Below are positions 34,744 to 48,788 of a DNA stretch of 64,000 bases, in pieces. A program made the position numbers and the translations under genes. This DNA comes from Zygnema circumcarinatum (Eukaryota; Streptophyta; Zygnematophyceae; Zygnematales; Zygnemataceae): the NCBI GenBank assembly GCA_037447605.1, contig CM074808.1, forward strand, positions 2,978,316 through 3,042,315, written 5' to 3'. Positions within the stretch are counted from its first letter, which is position 1. Each line of letters begins with the position of its first letter. A model generated the notes under the pieces. It made no database searches and was not told where the DNA came from. It saw nothing but the letters and a program-made list of their open reading frames with translations.

Positions 34744-36132
34744 TGATTGAACACTGCCTCAAGTAAGCTTCTTCGTCACAGTCTTCGGAAGATACAGAAA
34801 TTCCTTAAAAAAACACTGTTCTCCGACTGAAAGCTACAATTGCTTTGCTGTTCAAGGCAGTCTTATCTTATCAACTCCAATCCACTTTTGCTTTCGTTTC
34901 CTTTCAGCACTACACCAATTTTGTAGATTCCTGCGTAATCTCATTGAGACCCTAATTCCTGATTCCCACTCGATTTTCAAAATAAAGCGATGCTTTCCCA
35001 GCGTTTAAGAACTTATCATATTGCCTATGTCACCTGCAGCTGCAGTGCTCATTGCTGTTTCCATGAGTTCCCTTTCTCCTCACCAGCAGAGTGGCCCTTC
35101 ATTCATGAGCCATCCCTGCGTGTGTGAGGGAGGACACAGCCACATCCTATGCAGCTCCCGCTCAAAGGAGGGGATGTAAACTGTATCCATACCATGAACG
35201 GCCATGGCGAAGGCATGGTCATGGTCGCCATGCCATGGATGCATGGCACATTGGCATGGCCACACGGCCAAGAACATGATGCCCATCAACATCATGTCAT
35301 GACCCATGGCATGAAGCGAATGAACTCATCATCATCCTCATGACATGGCCATGGCCATGGCATCGCACCTTGCATGGCATGTGTTGAGGGATGCATTCGT
35401 TGGAGAATGAATTGAATTGGTAAATTCCCTTAGAAATGATTTATATTTGAAGTTTTTTTGTTTGAAAATTTGCAAGCAATCGCTGAGAGCTTTGGGAAAA
35501 CAACTGTAGTTGCAGGGAGGCGTGACGCCCTAATAAATTTTCAACATCGATTACCTTCAGTTTGCAGATGGTATTGGAGCACAGCTCTTGGAAGTCTTTC
35601 TAGCTTGCGATCTACGGGTACCCACTGCTGCCTCCATAAACTAAAATGACTGCTGTGAAATTCAAATAAAAAAACTAGACCGCCTCCAATACAGCAGAAA
35701 TCGCTGGGTTTTGGACCATTTGCCCCTTGAAGTTTTTTTACTTCCCACAAATGTTCCAATCAAAACGTACGACCATATTTTCGGTTTCCAAAACTCCCAA
35801 ACAACACTTAAAGACCTTACAATGGAGCCTCCACACAGTATGGCGTCATAGTATGGATTCATATTTATTGAAAAATCGAAGCTACCGCTACTTCATACCA
35901 AGAATTTCAAGCTTTTCTAAGGACCATACGTGGCTGTCCCTCATCGCCCGGCTAAGAACAGAGAGCCCATCCATCCATCCATCCATCCACCCCCCACCAT
36001 GACCATCGCCTCTCGTTGAAAACGAGCATTCTCAATTATAAATAGCATCGCAATGAATGTTGAAAGCTCTACAGTCTGCAAAAACAATGCCTACCTTCCA
36101 AAAAATAGCGTAAAACCAATACCTACCTCCGC
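34744..36132. other. Intergenic region between PIG-L and the ELAPOR-like gene
   Basis: Promoter of PIG-L and 3' region of the receptor gene. No exon recognised. Contains the CATG-rich block listed separately and an (ATCC)n run at 35970-35990. Confidence 0.4.
35186..35388. repeat. CATG/CATGGC-rich block
   Basis: More than a dozen CATG tetramers, often as CATGGC or GCCATGGC, in about 200 bp (for example GCCATGGCCATGGCATC). Copies are irregularly spaced, so it is a motif cluster and not a clean tandem repeat. A shorter similar run, GCCATGCCATGCCATGC, lies near 50203-50219. Confidence 0.7.
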
Positions 36133-39100
36133 TCATGCATGCCCGCGCTTACTTGCCCTCGTGCCCCCATATGCTCCCCCATATGCTTCGTCATCAGACC
36201 CAGGACTGCCTACATCTCCCGTCTCCTCTAACGGAAAGTCCCCAGGTTTCTCCGACTGCAGCAGCTTCGAGTAGGCCGAGTACAGCCTCCTACTCCTCAC
36301 ATATGTCACAATGGAAACGATCGAAAGAAGGATCAAAAGCGTGACCCCAAGTCCCGCAAGTCCCATTTCAAGCTTGGTCAGAATGGGGGAGACAATGGTC
36401 ACGTTTTGGTAGCATGGTCCGGCCACAAAATCCTCCGGCAGCTTTTGGGATTTGGGCAAATTAGGGTTGCAGGTCTGCGGCTGCGTCCAACGGTAAGTCA
36501 CATTTTGGTTGCCCTCCTCGTCCACGCAGTCCTGCTCTACCACCGTTATGTCCACAGCGGAGCAGGGGGCACAGGGGACGTCGGTGGGGAGAGGGACAAG
36601 AGGGTTCACTTGGCAGGCCTGCATCCATGAATGCGTGCATGAAGAGGTAAAGGTAATGGAATAATAATGGATGAAAAGGTAGACAAGTCAGTCAGGCAGG
36701 CCATGCCTCTTCTTTGAGCAACTGGGGTACTAGGGCAGGTCTGAGAAGATGATTTGGAGAGAGAGAGGGAGGGAAAGAGAGAGAGAAGAAAGGGGGGAGG
36801 GAGAGAGATCGGACAACCTATTGGAAACCATCAAAACTGTGAATTTTAGGCAGCTAGAAGGAGGGCACACCTTTGGTTCCTTCAAACGATAGGTAGTTTT
36901 CCGGTTGGCAATGCAGCTCTGCACCTCCACCGGCTCATAATCTGCTTCAGTGCATACAGGACATGCGTATGCAGAATACCATATCATGGAGTATGAGCAG
37001 AAGTCATCCTGCTCCACAGGCTCGAGCGGTCCGTTCCGGTTGACCCATGGAAACGATGAATTAGGGTTGAATATGGTTTCGCGTGCACTTGCAGTCCACG
37101 CCTCCGGCTGCCCGTAGCCTGACAAAACACAAGGGAAAAAGGGAAACAACTTAGCGCAATTGCACTAAGAAAAGGAGATCGGTTTCCATCACATGCAAAA
37201 CCTAGAAAACCTCTATACTACAGCGATTGGTATGACTTTGTGAAGACACGACAACCTCTTTCGTTGGACAAGATCTATCTCAGACAAGCTTCACCTCACA
37301 TTCAATCTGTGCATTGTTATTGACATTGTCATTGTTATTGTTATTGTCACCTGAATCTGGGTCACAAATAAAGGTGATGTTCGATTCCCGTGGCTGCGCT
37401 CCCGAAGAAGAAAATGGACATCTGCTGCCGACAAAGTTCATGATGAACCCACGTTTCAAGAGCTGCAGCTGCGAGCCCAAGGGAAGGAGGGAGACACTCC
37501 CTCCCAGACTCGAGGCAGGTCGCCTCCCATTGGGGGCATCCGCACTTGCAGGCCATACCTGCTCACCATTCACACAAAGAAACTCACAAATTACACTGAG
37601 AATTCGGAAGGTGCTTTTACCTCCAAAGACAACTTTGACACAACTTGACTGTCGCAGTTATGTCGGGACCGACGAGAAGATCACAGAGGAGTTCAGGAGT
37701 GCAGAATGAGCGGATGGAAAGATTCCAATGCAAGATGAGGTGGCACAGTCGATAATTCCCTCATTCAGACAGTCTGCCAACCACCAAAGGCTGAACATTT
37801 TCGTGTCATACAAACAGACATTGTTGGACGGTAGGAGCCTTCTCAAGAGCATAGAACTTTGGTCTCGTATCATCGATCGTCTGATAACGTGGCTTCTACT
37901 TCAAATGTAACATGCCCTTTTGCATGTACGCGTAAAAACATCACAGCTGAGCTTTCACCACGACTCGAATCAGACTTAGCTTCCTCTGTGAAACTCTTAC
38001 CTTGCATAGATAAGTGTCCAGTGGCCGACCCAAGGAATCCGCGCACGTGCTGTTGCTTTTAGATTTGTAGCAGACATTGGCATAATACATCGCTCCATCC
38101 GCCCTTAATGGATCAGAGGCATTCTCATATACGGGGCCATACATGTAGTCAGGGTGCAGTCGACTAAGTGGCGAAAGATCATAGAGAACAAATGGCGACA
38201 TTCCAAAGGTATCTGTCGAATTTCCATCTGAAGGGAGAGCAGGGGGAGCGTAGGTGCAGAAGGAAGACGCTATGTTGATATCACCTATCGTGCAGTCAGT
38301 GCTGTTGAGAAGACTGCTTGTTCCCGGATTGCATGGAATGCAATCATCAATACCCCCCTGCAGAAGGAGACAAGCGTATGAGCTTCCCCAAACATTTGCC
38401 AGCTGTGATGAACGACATGACGTCGTATTAGAACGATTGATCGATTCATAGAAGACCCCTACACTCTGAGCCATTATCTGTCTGATTATTATCTGTCTGT
38501 ATGAACTTTGAAGTCAGTAGTGTTAGCCCACCATGCTGTTTGGATTGAATGTGTTTGCTGGGCATGGCATGCAGGAGGAGTTTCCTCCCGAACTGTAGCT
38601 TCCTGGGGGGCAGTCCTCCCACGCACTGCCGCTCTCTGTTCGAGCTGCTCCCACAGGGACGGGAGTACAGGTAGAAGCTCCGCCACGGACCTCTCCTGTA
38701 ATCTGCAAACTCAACAATACAGTGAAAGAGGTATGAAGCAAACAGTGAGGGGAAAAGATGATACAAATCCACTGGGTTCATAAGGATGCAAGTGGGTTCG
38801 TTTCAATCCAGTACACGCTGATTCATGGATGCAAATCTCAGATGTCCTTTTTCCACGTGTGTCTATTTTTAAAGCTTTACATTGTTGGACGTAAGTCAAC
38901 ATGGGTTTCACGCCTACCTACCTCCACATGCGTGCACTATATTGAACTGCATATGAACACAATGCGTATACAAGAATGCCATTCTAAAAGTGAGTTTCAC
39001 GACTTAGGCACGGGACAACTCACCATGATATCATAGAGAATTGCGGAGTCTCTGCTTGCAATATCAGGATTTGCATTTTGCTTTATCCACACCCACATGA

Positions 39101-42100
39101 GGGAATGTGGACCTTTCGCCATCTTTTGTGGTTCACTTTTTGTTTCGTCGATTGACACCGGAGGTCCGTAGTCATACCCTTCATCCTGCTTCCCAGACTC
39201 TTTCACATACTCAGAGAGCAGAAATGTTACCAGAGTCTTAAGCCCCACTGAGAGCACCTTGTGGCGTGCAATAACTGCATTGATCAACATATGTGGCGGA
39301 GGGTGATCTGTTCAAAGAAGCCTATGGATGACTCGAATTATCTTAACATATGCAATCTGAGTAACAGAGGAATATGCCAACAGACACCCTTAAGGGCTAC
39401 GTAGGAACATTCAGGAGCTCACACGTGATCAGCCAAAAATTCAAGCATAAATCGCAATGAGTGGGATGCATTAACACAGATGGGAGTGAAAAAGAAAGAG
39501 AGAGAGAGGGAAAGAGGGGGAGAGAGGGAGAGACAGCCACCTGCACATCATATCGGAGCTCATCATCGATATAGAAAAAAAATCCGCGTTGCGTGTCATC
39601 CGGAGGGATGTCAGCAGAGTAATTGAATGTAACTTCGCCATCCATCTCCAAAGTGATGTTGAGAGCAAGCCAAACCTGAGGATGGTTCACATTCCAAGAC
39701 CAGATGCGGCTCTTAGGATGAAACAAGGCAATTTTTTCTGTAGTTGTCCACTGGCTACATCTTCCTGAAAGGCAGTCTGTACTCTAGAGACCAACTTAGA
39801 AGATTAATGAGTTCTGGAATGAAGCCCATGATTCATCAACAACATGAAAAATAAAAAGACAACTGAAGACAGAACTGTCTTGAAAGCTTAACATTGGCTT
39901 CTGAACTTGAAAAGCAAAAACAAGTCCTTTATGCAAGAAGGCAAATCAATGATCACTATAGCTTTAAGGACGCCTTAGGTTATCAGCTCCGGGATAGCGC
40001 TCTGTAAATTTCAGGGCTCCATACACCATGGCATTTCTTGTCCCGTACAATCCTATGGCGGATACTTGCAAAGTATCAGCTCATTAACAAGAACACGAAT
40101 TACTGTCCTTCATAAACGACTCCACCTTGAAGAATGCTGCTACTGCTAAACCATATGACCTTAACGGTGCATTTTCGATGACAAGAAAAGCATGCATAAT
40201 GCCCATATGAACTGACTCCCATAGTCCTCACCTGAACTGAGTTTCCATGTCCGCTGCCCGAGTCCATGTATCCATTGACTGCCCGCCAACCGGTGGGCCC
40301 GCAATCCCCGCTGCAGCCCGTGACGAACCCTCCGGGAAGTTTCCCCCCGAGCATGCTGAAGTGGGCCAAACTCAGTTCCCTCACCGCCGCCTCGTCCGCA
40401 TTGCAGGGACGGCAGGCGAGCTCGCCGACCCCTCGGGCAGTCCCCTGCATGAGGGAGAAGTTGCCATCGTTTTTACTCGTATTCTAACTCGTGTGAAAGC
40501 GCTGGCAGACTAGTTGTAAGTTTGTAAAAGACGGGGGAAACTGCTTCTGCTTCTCTTGGATGTAGGGTTCAGTGTTACCCACCGGCGGGCAGAGCTCGCA
40601 GCTTATTGTACCGTCAGTGGTGTTGGTTACTCCTTTCTGTCCTGCCGGGCATTCGCCTGTTCACCATTGTTTCAGCAGGCAATTCGATCTGTTTAAATTT
40701 CTGATTGCAATGAGTTTGTTTTCAAGGAATGATATTATGTTGGGCTCGCACTGGCAGTCTGAACAAGGACGTATCTAAACGCGTCTATTGATTAAACAAA
40801 AGGGCCGCTTTCAGACCAAATTTAGTTCTTGAACACACTCCTCTGAAAGGCAGCTCTTCACAACTAAGAGTGCATAAGCTCCTCTAAGTCCCAAAAACAA
40901 ACGGAATCACACTCTTGTGCTCAAGGACTTCCGCAAAATGATGCAAGCCCAACTGAAACTTGCAGGTCAAATAGCATCAGGCCTAGTATTCAAAGTGATC
41001 AGTGAGCTGCATGGTTTGCAAATCAAGCACCAACGGACATTTTCGTGTCAGAGCAATGCATCCTTTAATGAAAGCTCGAATGGACTGAGGGAACCATTAA
41101 AGAGACCGATTTCAATCTGCTTTCGAAGTCAAGCAAGACAGACTGTGACTTCTCGTTTTACAATCGTAAGGAAACATATAGGATATGAGACAAATGTATG
41201 GGGAATCATTGGCATGAGCACCTGCCCACCCATCAAAAGTCACGAAACGTACTGCATGGTAAGTCTGAAGGAGGTGGCAGCTGCTTGGGAGAAGTAGGAC
41301 TGCAGATCTGTGGCTGTAACCACGAGTATGTCTGTTGGGCCAGAGAGTCGCAGCTCATAGTTAGCCACACATGTCCTGATTTGCAGGTTTTCAATCCGTT
41401 CATTACTACATTGTTGACCTCTGTTATCTCAACACGAGAGGAACATGTTACACGTGTGGACCTCTCTGTACTTATTCAAACACATGCGATAAATGAAACT
41501 GCAAGAATAGTGCTTATACGACAGCCACTTGTAAGCTTCTTTCCAACACATTTCGTCTTGCTTCACCCCAACTAACAATACACAGTGCGAGCAGCGGAGT
41601 TGCACACAAAGAATACCCATTTCGTACTTTTCGTTATTCCTTCGCAAACGTCGGGTATCATGCTAGGGCCGCTTTTGTCTCAATTTCTTCTGGGAACTCT
41701 AGATGCTGGCGTGCTCGTCAACTATAGATGAGCCTAAACAGTTGTGATATGATTGACTCTCCCATTACACTGAGGTCAGATGCAGGATGGATACAGATCC
41801 AACATACAAAGTCATGCAAACTCTCAGGCAAAGTACGATGCCATCACCTGCGTACGTCTCTTTGTTGTCGCCATGCATGGCCCGTAAGATATGGTTGAAT
41901 CTTTCTTTAAATCACACGCTGCAGGATGTGGAAGGCAGGATGAGGCGAGAAACAAAAACAAAGGCAGCGTTCTTTGTGCAGAGGAGGGGAAGAAATTGTT
42001 TAGGAGAAGGAATGAGGCTTTTCCTTTCTATACAAGACCGGCTATTGAATTTTCAGGAATCACGACTTCGGGACATTCAGAAATCTCGTAAGAGATCTCG

Positions 42101-45100
42101 CAAAAGTATACCGGCAACTCTAAAAGTACCGGGACGTAGAAGGATATCAGGAGAGCAGAATGAAAAAAAAAGAGCATAGTGAGAGAGAAAGAGTAGCGAG
42201 AGTATAGAGAGAGAGTAGAAAGTAGAGCAGGGCATAGTTTTGCTTACGAGGCCGGATTGTACAGTTTGTCCGCGGAATAACAGAGGAGTAGGAGTCAGGG
42301 GGGCATTGCAAACAATGGGATGCTCCCGTGCTGCGATTCCCACAGCGGCGAATGTTTCAGTCCAGGCAATATATCGATTTCGATGAGAACAATCAAGATG
42401 ATACAGAATCAGAGATGCTGAAATCTTTCCTTTTTGGTGTGCTGATCTTGACCCATTCCCATAAATTGTCTAGTTTGAGTGTATGAAGCCATTAGGGGGA
42501 TGGATTTACGGCGCATGGGACACAGGTTGACTACTGACCTGTTAGAGTAGTAATCCTGCGGGCAGGGCGTACAGCTGGAAGCGCCGGACTCACTGCAAAG
42601 TGTCAAAACAGCTCGAAATCCATCAGACATTGGTTAGAAGCACTTGTGTTACATGTAGAGGAGGATATATTCGAATAAATACCGGTCAACTGGTTTACAA
42701 CGACAGGTTTGTTCTGAGAGAAAGGTTGTCCTGAGGTTTGCCCCTTCTTGAGTTCCCACTCAGAAAGGGATGAAATATGATGCTGGGGGTTGAGAAGCAC
42801 AGCCCACACCTGTAGTAGCCAATGGGGCAGCTCGTACAGCCCTGGTCATTGTAGTCAATGCCGTCGACCTCAATTAGCTGCAGGACATGGTCAAACACTC
42901 ATTGCTTTTTAGAGCATGACTTGCCATTCCATAGCTTCTGGCCAGCTGCACATATAGGAACAGGCTCTACATCCCCTCAAGCAAACCTGAGAAGTCGTTT
43001 CACAGTACACTCTCCCTTCAGTGAGGCATATAACACAAACGAACAGATATCCAGCCACGTGCAAATAAGAAATATTGACGAAAAACTCTTGAATATCTCC
43101 AGATTCAGACGAGACACATAACAAGGAATGGAACTAAGGAGAGGTTCGTCTGTGAGTGCAAAACGAGAAGACATTACAGTGAGGAAGGCAGAATCTTTCC
43201 CGCGGGTCCACTTCTCATCCTTGGAGTAGAGCCACACAAGCTTGTGATATCCGGGAGTGAGCTGAAACTCGGTCTGTGTCACCGTCAACTGCAGAACAAG
43301 GAGAGAGCTGCTTTCAGTTCTGCAACTGCCTCTCCCTCAGCTGGGGTTCTCCCTAAAAACAATTTCTTCTTCATTGTCGTGTTCATAAGGTACCCTCAAT
43401 AGGTATAAAAATCCTATTAGCTGTAAAGGAGGTCAATGTATTTAGTATATGCAGTATATGTGTGTTGTTTCTAATCACTGAAACCATGAGATGTTGGACA
43501 AGCACTCTCTGAATTTGAAGAAGCAGACGAGACTCTATTTCCATACCAAGGGTTGCCACTCTACTGGCATGTAAATTTTAACAGCGGCAATCTGCACTGG
43601 AAGAACATTGTCTGGCTAGTGGAATAAAAGCATAGAAGAAGAGATGAGTTTGAAAGGCTACCACATAAGATGTCATGGTCATAGTCCGAATGTCGTCGAT
43701 GTAAAATGAAAGGCCATCAAAGTCTCTTTCCGCATCCACCGTAAAGTTGAATCTTACAAAACTGTCAAAAACAATTGAATAATGCCAATATTGTTAAGCA
43801 TGAGACCTCCCTCCTACACCTCCCCTTTCTACCGCCTCTGCGAACCCCTCAGAGCCTATTTCTCTTGCAATAGCTATAAATCAGCTTCCCTTCAAAGGCA
43901 GGATGGATGCTGCTGTTTCAGAAGAGAGATTCTGGGGGTAAATACTCACCCATCTCGCACCAACTTCACGTTCATAGCGAGGGAGGCTTGAAGGTTGTTG
44001 TGACAGTTGTACCCCGGATTGGAGCACTCGTCCTGCCCTTCAAAATCCCACTCCGCAATGAGTGCGAGCTTAGGCCAGTCCCGTGCATCACAAATGGCGA
44101 TTCCCACTGTTCAATTCCAGACTTAAATTCTATGGCTTTCTGTGCACGGGAAAACCCATATAGAAACGAAACTTCAAAGTGCATGGCTGGGTTTGCCCTA
44201 GTCAAACCTAAGTGTATTTTCAAAGAGGACACTCTTGCAGATGAGTTATAGGATTTACCTGAAACCAATCGTTTGGTTGATCAAAAGAACCAACTTTTAA
44301 AACGCCTCCCTCAGCGCGCCATCTGCCATCTAATCGTGAATCAGCCAGAGAGAGAGAAATGGCTCCCAACACGTGCCTCTATCTGCAATCAAAATGACTT
44401 CTTGCCCGCCAAAGGAAAGCCCAACATACACGCTCTTTTTGCAATCCTGCGTGCCGTTAAGCCCCTTGTAACTGCAGGTTGTCTGCCATGCACATAGAAC
44501 AGCAGTTTCAGTGCAGAGCGTCAATGGGGAATAGCCAATTAAGCTGCTCCTGAATTAGCAACAGGGATCACTACATGACTAGAAGAATCTCAAATAAAGT
44601 GGGTTCGTTCATAAAGATTTGTCCTGCATGAAGTTTCGCGAGAACTCCCAAACTCACGTGCAGCCTAACGATTGATTCATTCTTCTCTCGTGCAAACCTT
44701 CCAGGATGTGAAAGAGAGTCAATGGGATCCATATACAGAATTAACCCTAGACCTCTCCCTTCCTCTCCCAAGAGCAACTTTAAGCTACTGCTTCGATACA
44801 GTACAATTACTTGACAATTTCGGGCCAGCTACCTTCACATACTCTCTGTCTATCCTAGACTTGCATTCACCTCATCGATGTTCAGAGCCCAAACAAAATA
44901 TTTTAAGCAAACTCCCAAAGCCAACCTGGAAGGTGGCGTTGTCAAGGGTCTCGAAGGACTGAAGTCGGATTCCTCCCCCCACACTGAAAGTACCTGCATT
45001 GCCCTCCGCTAGACTTTATAAGGAGGCTAACAACCCTTCAAGCACAATCACAGGAAGTGTGCCAGCTATTTACATATCCAAGGTAAAAAATCAAACAGAG

Positions 45101-48100
45101 AGTCAACAAGGTTTATTCCCCCTGCTGGGACAAATCTGCCCTGCTATCCTGCTAGTATCAGGCAAACCTAGCCTCAGCCTATACTCAGGACAAGTTCAAG
45201 CAATGTGAGCTGATGATCTCAAGGATGAAGGTAAAGGTTGTGGGTAAATGCCACAAAAAGGGCTACTCGAGAGTTCCACATCTCAGAATAGACAAATAAG
45301 TTCACTATTCCTGCTGTGACTGAAAAAGCTATAAGTGTATTGCCATCCAAAGCACTGTTAGCTTGCTTTTGATCTACACGACTGATGGAAGTTGCATGAG
45401 AAACAAGGGTTGAAAACTTGGACAAAAACATTTCAATTATTCGTTCCTGCTAAATCGGTCCTTCTATCTTGGCCATTTTGGAAAAGGGAGGAGAAAGTGG
45501 GAATAACCTGCGTCGGTCACAAAAGCTCCGGGCTTGTGATATTGAAAAAAGTGAACCGCTTGTTCATCTTAACAAGCTTAATAAATATAAATGAGAACTT
45601 GACACAGAAAAAATAAAAAAAGATAGGTGCAATAACAGTGTCCTAAAATATGCCTGCAATAGAGTTAATTGCTAATCGAAATTGCCTTTGAAGGACAAAA
45701 CTAAGTTGCCATAAAATGGGCTGCATCCCCTTACCGTTTTCGCAGGATGCACATCCTGTTCCACTTAAGTAGTTGCCTGCCTTGCATTTAGCATCTGGAG
45801 AATCGCAAAAACAACACATAGCAGCCTGAGTAGAAAACAGCAAATCCTGCATAACCCCCTCACAATTCAGTTCATAGCCGACTCCACTGAGCATAAAAGT
45901 ATCATTCAGCGTAGATAATGAAACGAGCAGAATGCCAAGAATACACATGCACAAGGTCAGTTACCAACAACTCGACCGCCTGAAGCAGCTCAGTAGTGGC
46001 CAGCCCTTCACCAGAGGCAGTCAACTCACACATTGTTCTACGTTTCAGCACGAGTGCTATTTGCGATGAATGGCACTGACCAAGACCTAACGATGCAGTT
46101 TGACTTCAGTCATGAACCAGCTCAGGACAAGGCTTTTGAGTCACCAGCAAACATCTAATCTTGGGCTCGTCCCAACTGCCGATCCACAACCCCAATTTTG
46201 TCACAGCGATGCCTTCCCTTACCAAGTGAGGTTATGCGGAACATTCGCTATCCGTGAGACAAAGTGGCAACAGACTAGGCAGCCCAAATGTCCACTGTGA
46301 CAGAATTGAATAAACTCTTCAAGAAGGTAGTCCTCACCACAACGTAAGAATGCTGATGGTGGCAGATGCACCGACCCAGTGGCCAGTGGGTTACATTGAG
46401 TGTCAAAGTAGTAAATGATCTGCATGGTGCACAAGTCGATAAAAATCAAACAGAAGTCAGACGCAGACCAAACAATCATCTGTAGAATTGTCACATGAGG
46501 CGTTGCCATATTTTTTCAGAAAATATATAGAACGCCAGTCTTAACCCATACAAAGTTCACTTAGGCAACGTACAGTTGTGCAGTATTGCAGATTCATACA
46601 AATCTGCTGGGTAAGAATACTAAGCATCAAACCTGTCATGAACCCTTGGACTATTTTGAGTAGAATGCAATGCTGGCCGTGATGTTGTTATTCAGAACCT
46701 CTCTGGCATAACCTTTCTAGTGATCACAGGTTTTGTTTGAATAATCTAAATCTAGGCCCACCTCGCTGGCTCTGCGAAGTCCCCCGGCTAAGAACAAAGC
46801 AATTATCCGTTGATAATGTTTGTGAGCTACATGGCTCAAGTTTCCTAAGGTGCCGAAAACTACACCGGCGTTACCTTCACATAGTTACTGCTAGTGCCAT
46901 CCCAGCACTTCATCGATCCATCACTAAATCCACACTTCTTGACAAGACCTATCATTTGTGTCCCTTGCGGAGGCTTCCCCGGGCGTGATTGCATCTGCTG
47001 AATCTTCAAAGGTCAAATCTTAAGGCTATGACTTACGATCGGTGAAAGAGATATGCTAAATTATCCGAACTAAAGTTAATCAGAGGTATAATAGCGAAGA
47101 TGTGCTGTCTCTCTTACCCCAATGATTTTCGTCTCTGGGTCGCACTGGGTGTATGTGCTTCTAATGTTTTCCTCTGTGCAGGCAGTAGACTCCACCTCTG
47201 CAACCCATTTCACGCATCAATTAATGGGCATCAAACAATGGCATGCTTGACGATGTAGGGCAAAAGTTAGAGATCGGTATCACGCAAGTGCAAGTGCAGC
47301 CGAGTCCATCTCGCTGTAGGTCCATCAAGATGTACAAAGAAGGCACTAGGGGAAAAACGATGGATAAGGACTTACCGCAGTACATCTTGTCCACTTGTAT
47401 TTTATTGGATGGTTTTCCAAAACAATCTGCAGGGGATCTCCCAACCACATACAACCTCAGTGTGGTATGCAAGAAATAATTGACTCGTCCCGTATTACAG
47501 AAGTCCGTGCTTTAAGCGCGCTAAAAGACGGAGCTTTTGAAAAGATGCTCGGGCACACGATACGATTTACTCTTCGCCTGAAAACCTATAAACAAAAACA
47601 TTCTCCGCTTTCATTGCCTTTCTGTGCGTGGCTGCTATTCCTGGATAGTTAGAGAAAATCGAAAAGCTGCGCTTACTGGTTGGCTGGTAGGTGAGCCAAC
47701 ACGTATTTGTCGCGTTGTCGAAGGAGTAGTCCGTGGTGAAGTCCTGAGGGGTGCATTCTGGACAAGATACAGGAGAAGGGAAACAAAAGGAATGTCTACT
47801 TACGCGATTGTGCACAGTGACTTAAATGAGCAGGTTGCTTAATGAATAACTGCAAAGCTGAAAGGGGTAAGCTGACCCAAGAGGAAGAGCTGAGAGAGCT
47901 TACCACACGTCTCCGTATAAATGCGTGTAAAGGAGAACTGGGATGTACAATTTCGTTCGAGAGAGTACCTTACACTTCGAGAATTTCCTGCATTCTCGTA
48001 AGCAGAATATAGAGATAAGTGCATGGAACATCTCAAGCAATTTGCTTTCATGGACCAATGGGCCTCCTCCTGTGCCACACTGGCGACAAAGTCGCTACTC

Positions 48101-48788
48101 ATAGTCCAAATGACAAATCAGTTTCTACCGATCACTTTTTGTGATGGCATTTAGGCTACAAGAAAGTAGGCTGCTGAGAAATTGAACTATATACAGGTTG
48201 CTTGAAAAGGAATTAATACATAGACAAAGACCATTAACCAGGTAACCTATATAGTGAGCAGGGACGAGAATTTTCTAGATTCCTGTTCAACAACTTCAAA
48301 AAGGTCTTGGTGAATCCAAAGTAAAAGGAACTAAATCTGTATGTATGGCCACAAACCACTAAAAACCCTAAAAACGTCTTTCCCATACAAAATGTCCAGA
48401 ACCTTAAGGAACCTAATCACAATGGTACAACTTTACTCCTAAGCAAAGGAGAAAATATCACCGCCATCAAATTCTCGTCACAATGCACGACCTCATGCGC
48501 CTACTACAGTGTGACAGTTTCCGGAGAGAAATATCTCAGCAACAAAGAGAAGTTATCGACTAGCGCAGACTGTCTCTCTGCCTCTCAGATTTCCTCCCCG
48601 TTACGAAAACCAATTCACTGCTAGAGGATCAAATCGCATTCTGCATTACCTACGCACTTAGTCGTGGATCGTGCATAATCCGACGGATAGCACGTCTTCT
48701 GAGCAGGCTGCAGTCCACCTGCACACTCTACCACGCCTGAAAACAACAGTGCAGCCACGCAGACTCTCAGCAGAACCCCTCTCCCCAT
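36133..48788 (-). CDS. ELAPOR/KIAA1324-like type I membrane receptor, 27 exons
   Basis: 27 exons, 48650-48788 down to 36133-36618 (others include 44926-44993, 43178-43288, 41253-41420, 40232-40444, 38001-38357, 36871-37107), join in phase to 1,270 residues; human ELAPOR1 has about 1,010. Animal ELAPOR proteins are secretory-pathway/lysosomal receptors linked to autophagy and granule trafficking. Seen: signal peptide (MGRGVLLRVCVAALLFSGVV), many Cys-rich modules, GTFSVGGGIRL (human GTYSLGSGIKF), ELTPGYHKLVWLY-type beta segment with KWTRGKDSAF, CPPGTARGVGELACRPC (human CPPGTFSDGTKECRPC), QTYSWLQPQIC (MYKWIEPKIC), CPVCTEADYEPVEVQSC, one membrane span MGLAGLGVTLLILLSIVSIV and cytosolic YSAYSKLLQSE (human YKYSKLV). 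The N-terminal 250 residues hold several repeats of a small C...Y..C module not seen once-only as in human. Boundaries of exons 39024-39257 and 36871-37107 are less certain. One intron is only 50 nt (44323-44372). Confidence 0.9.
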
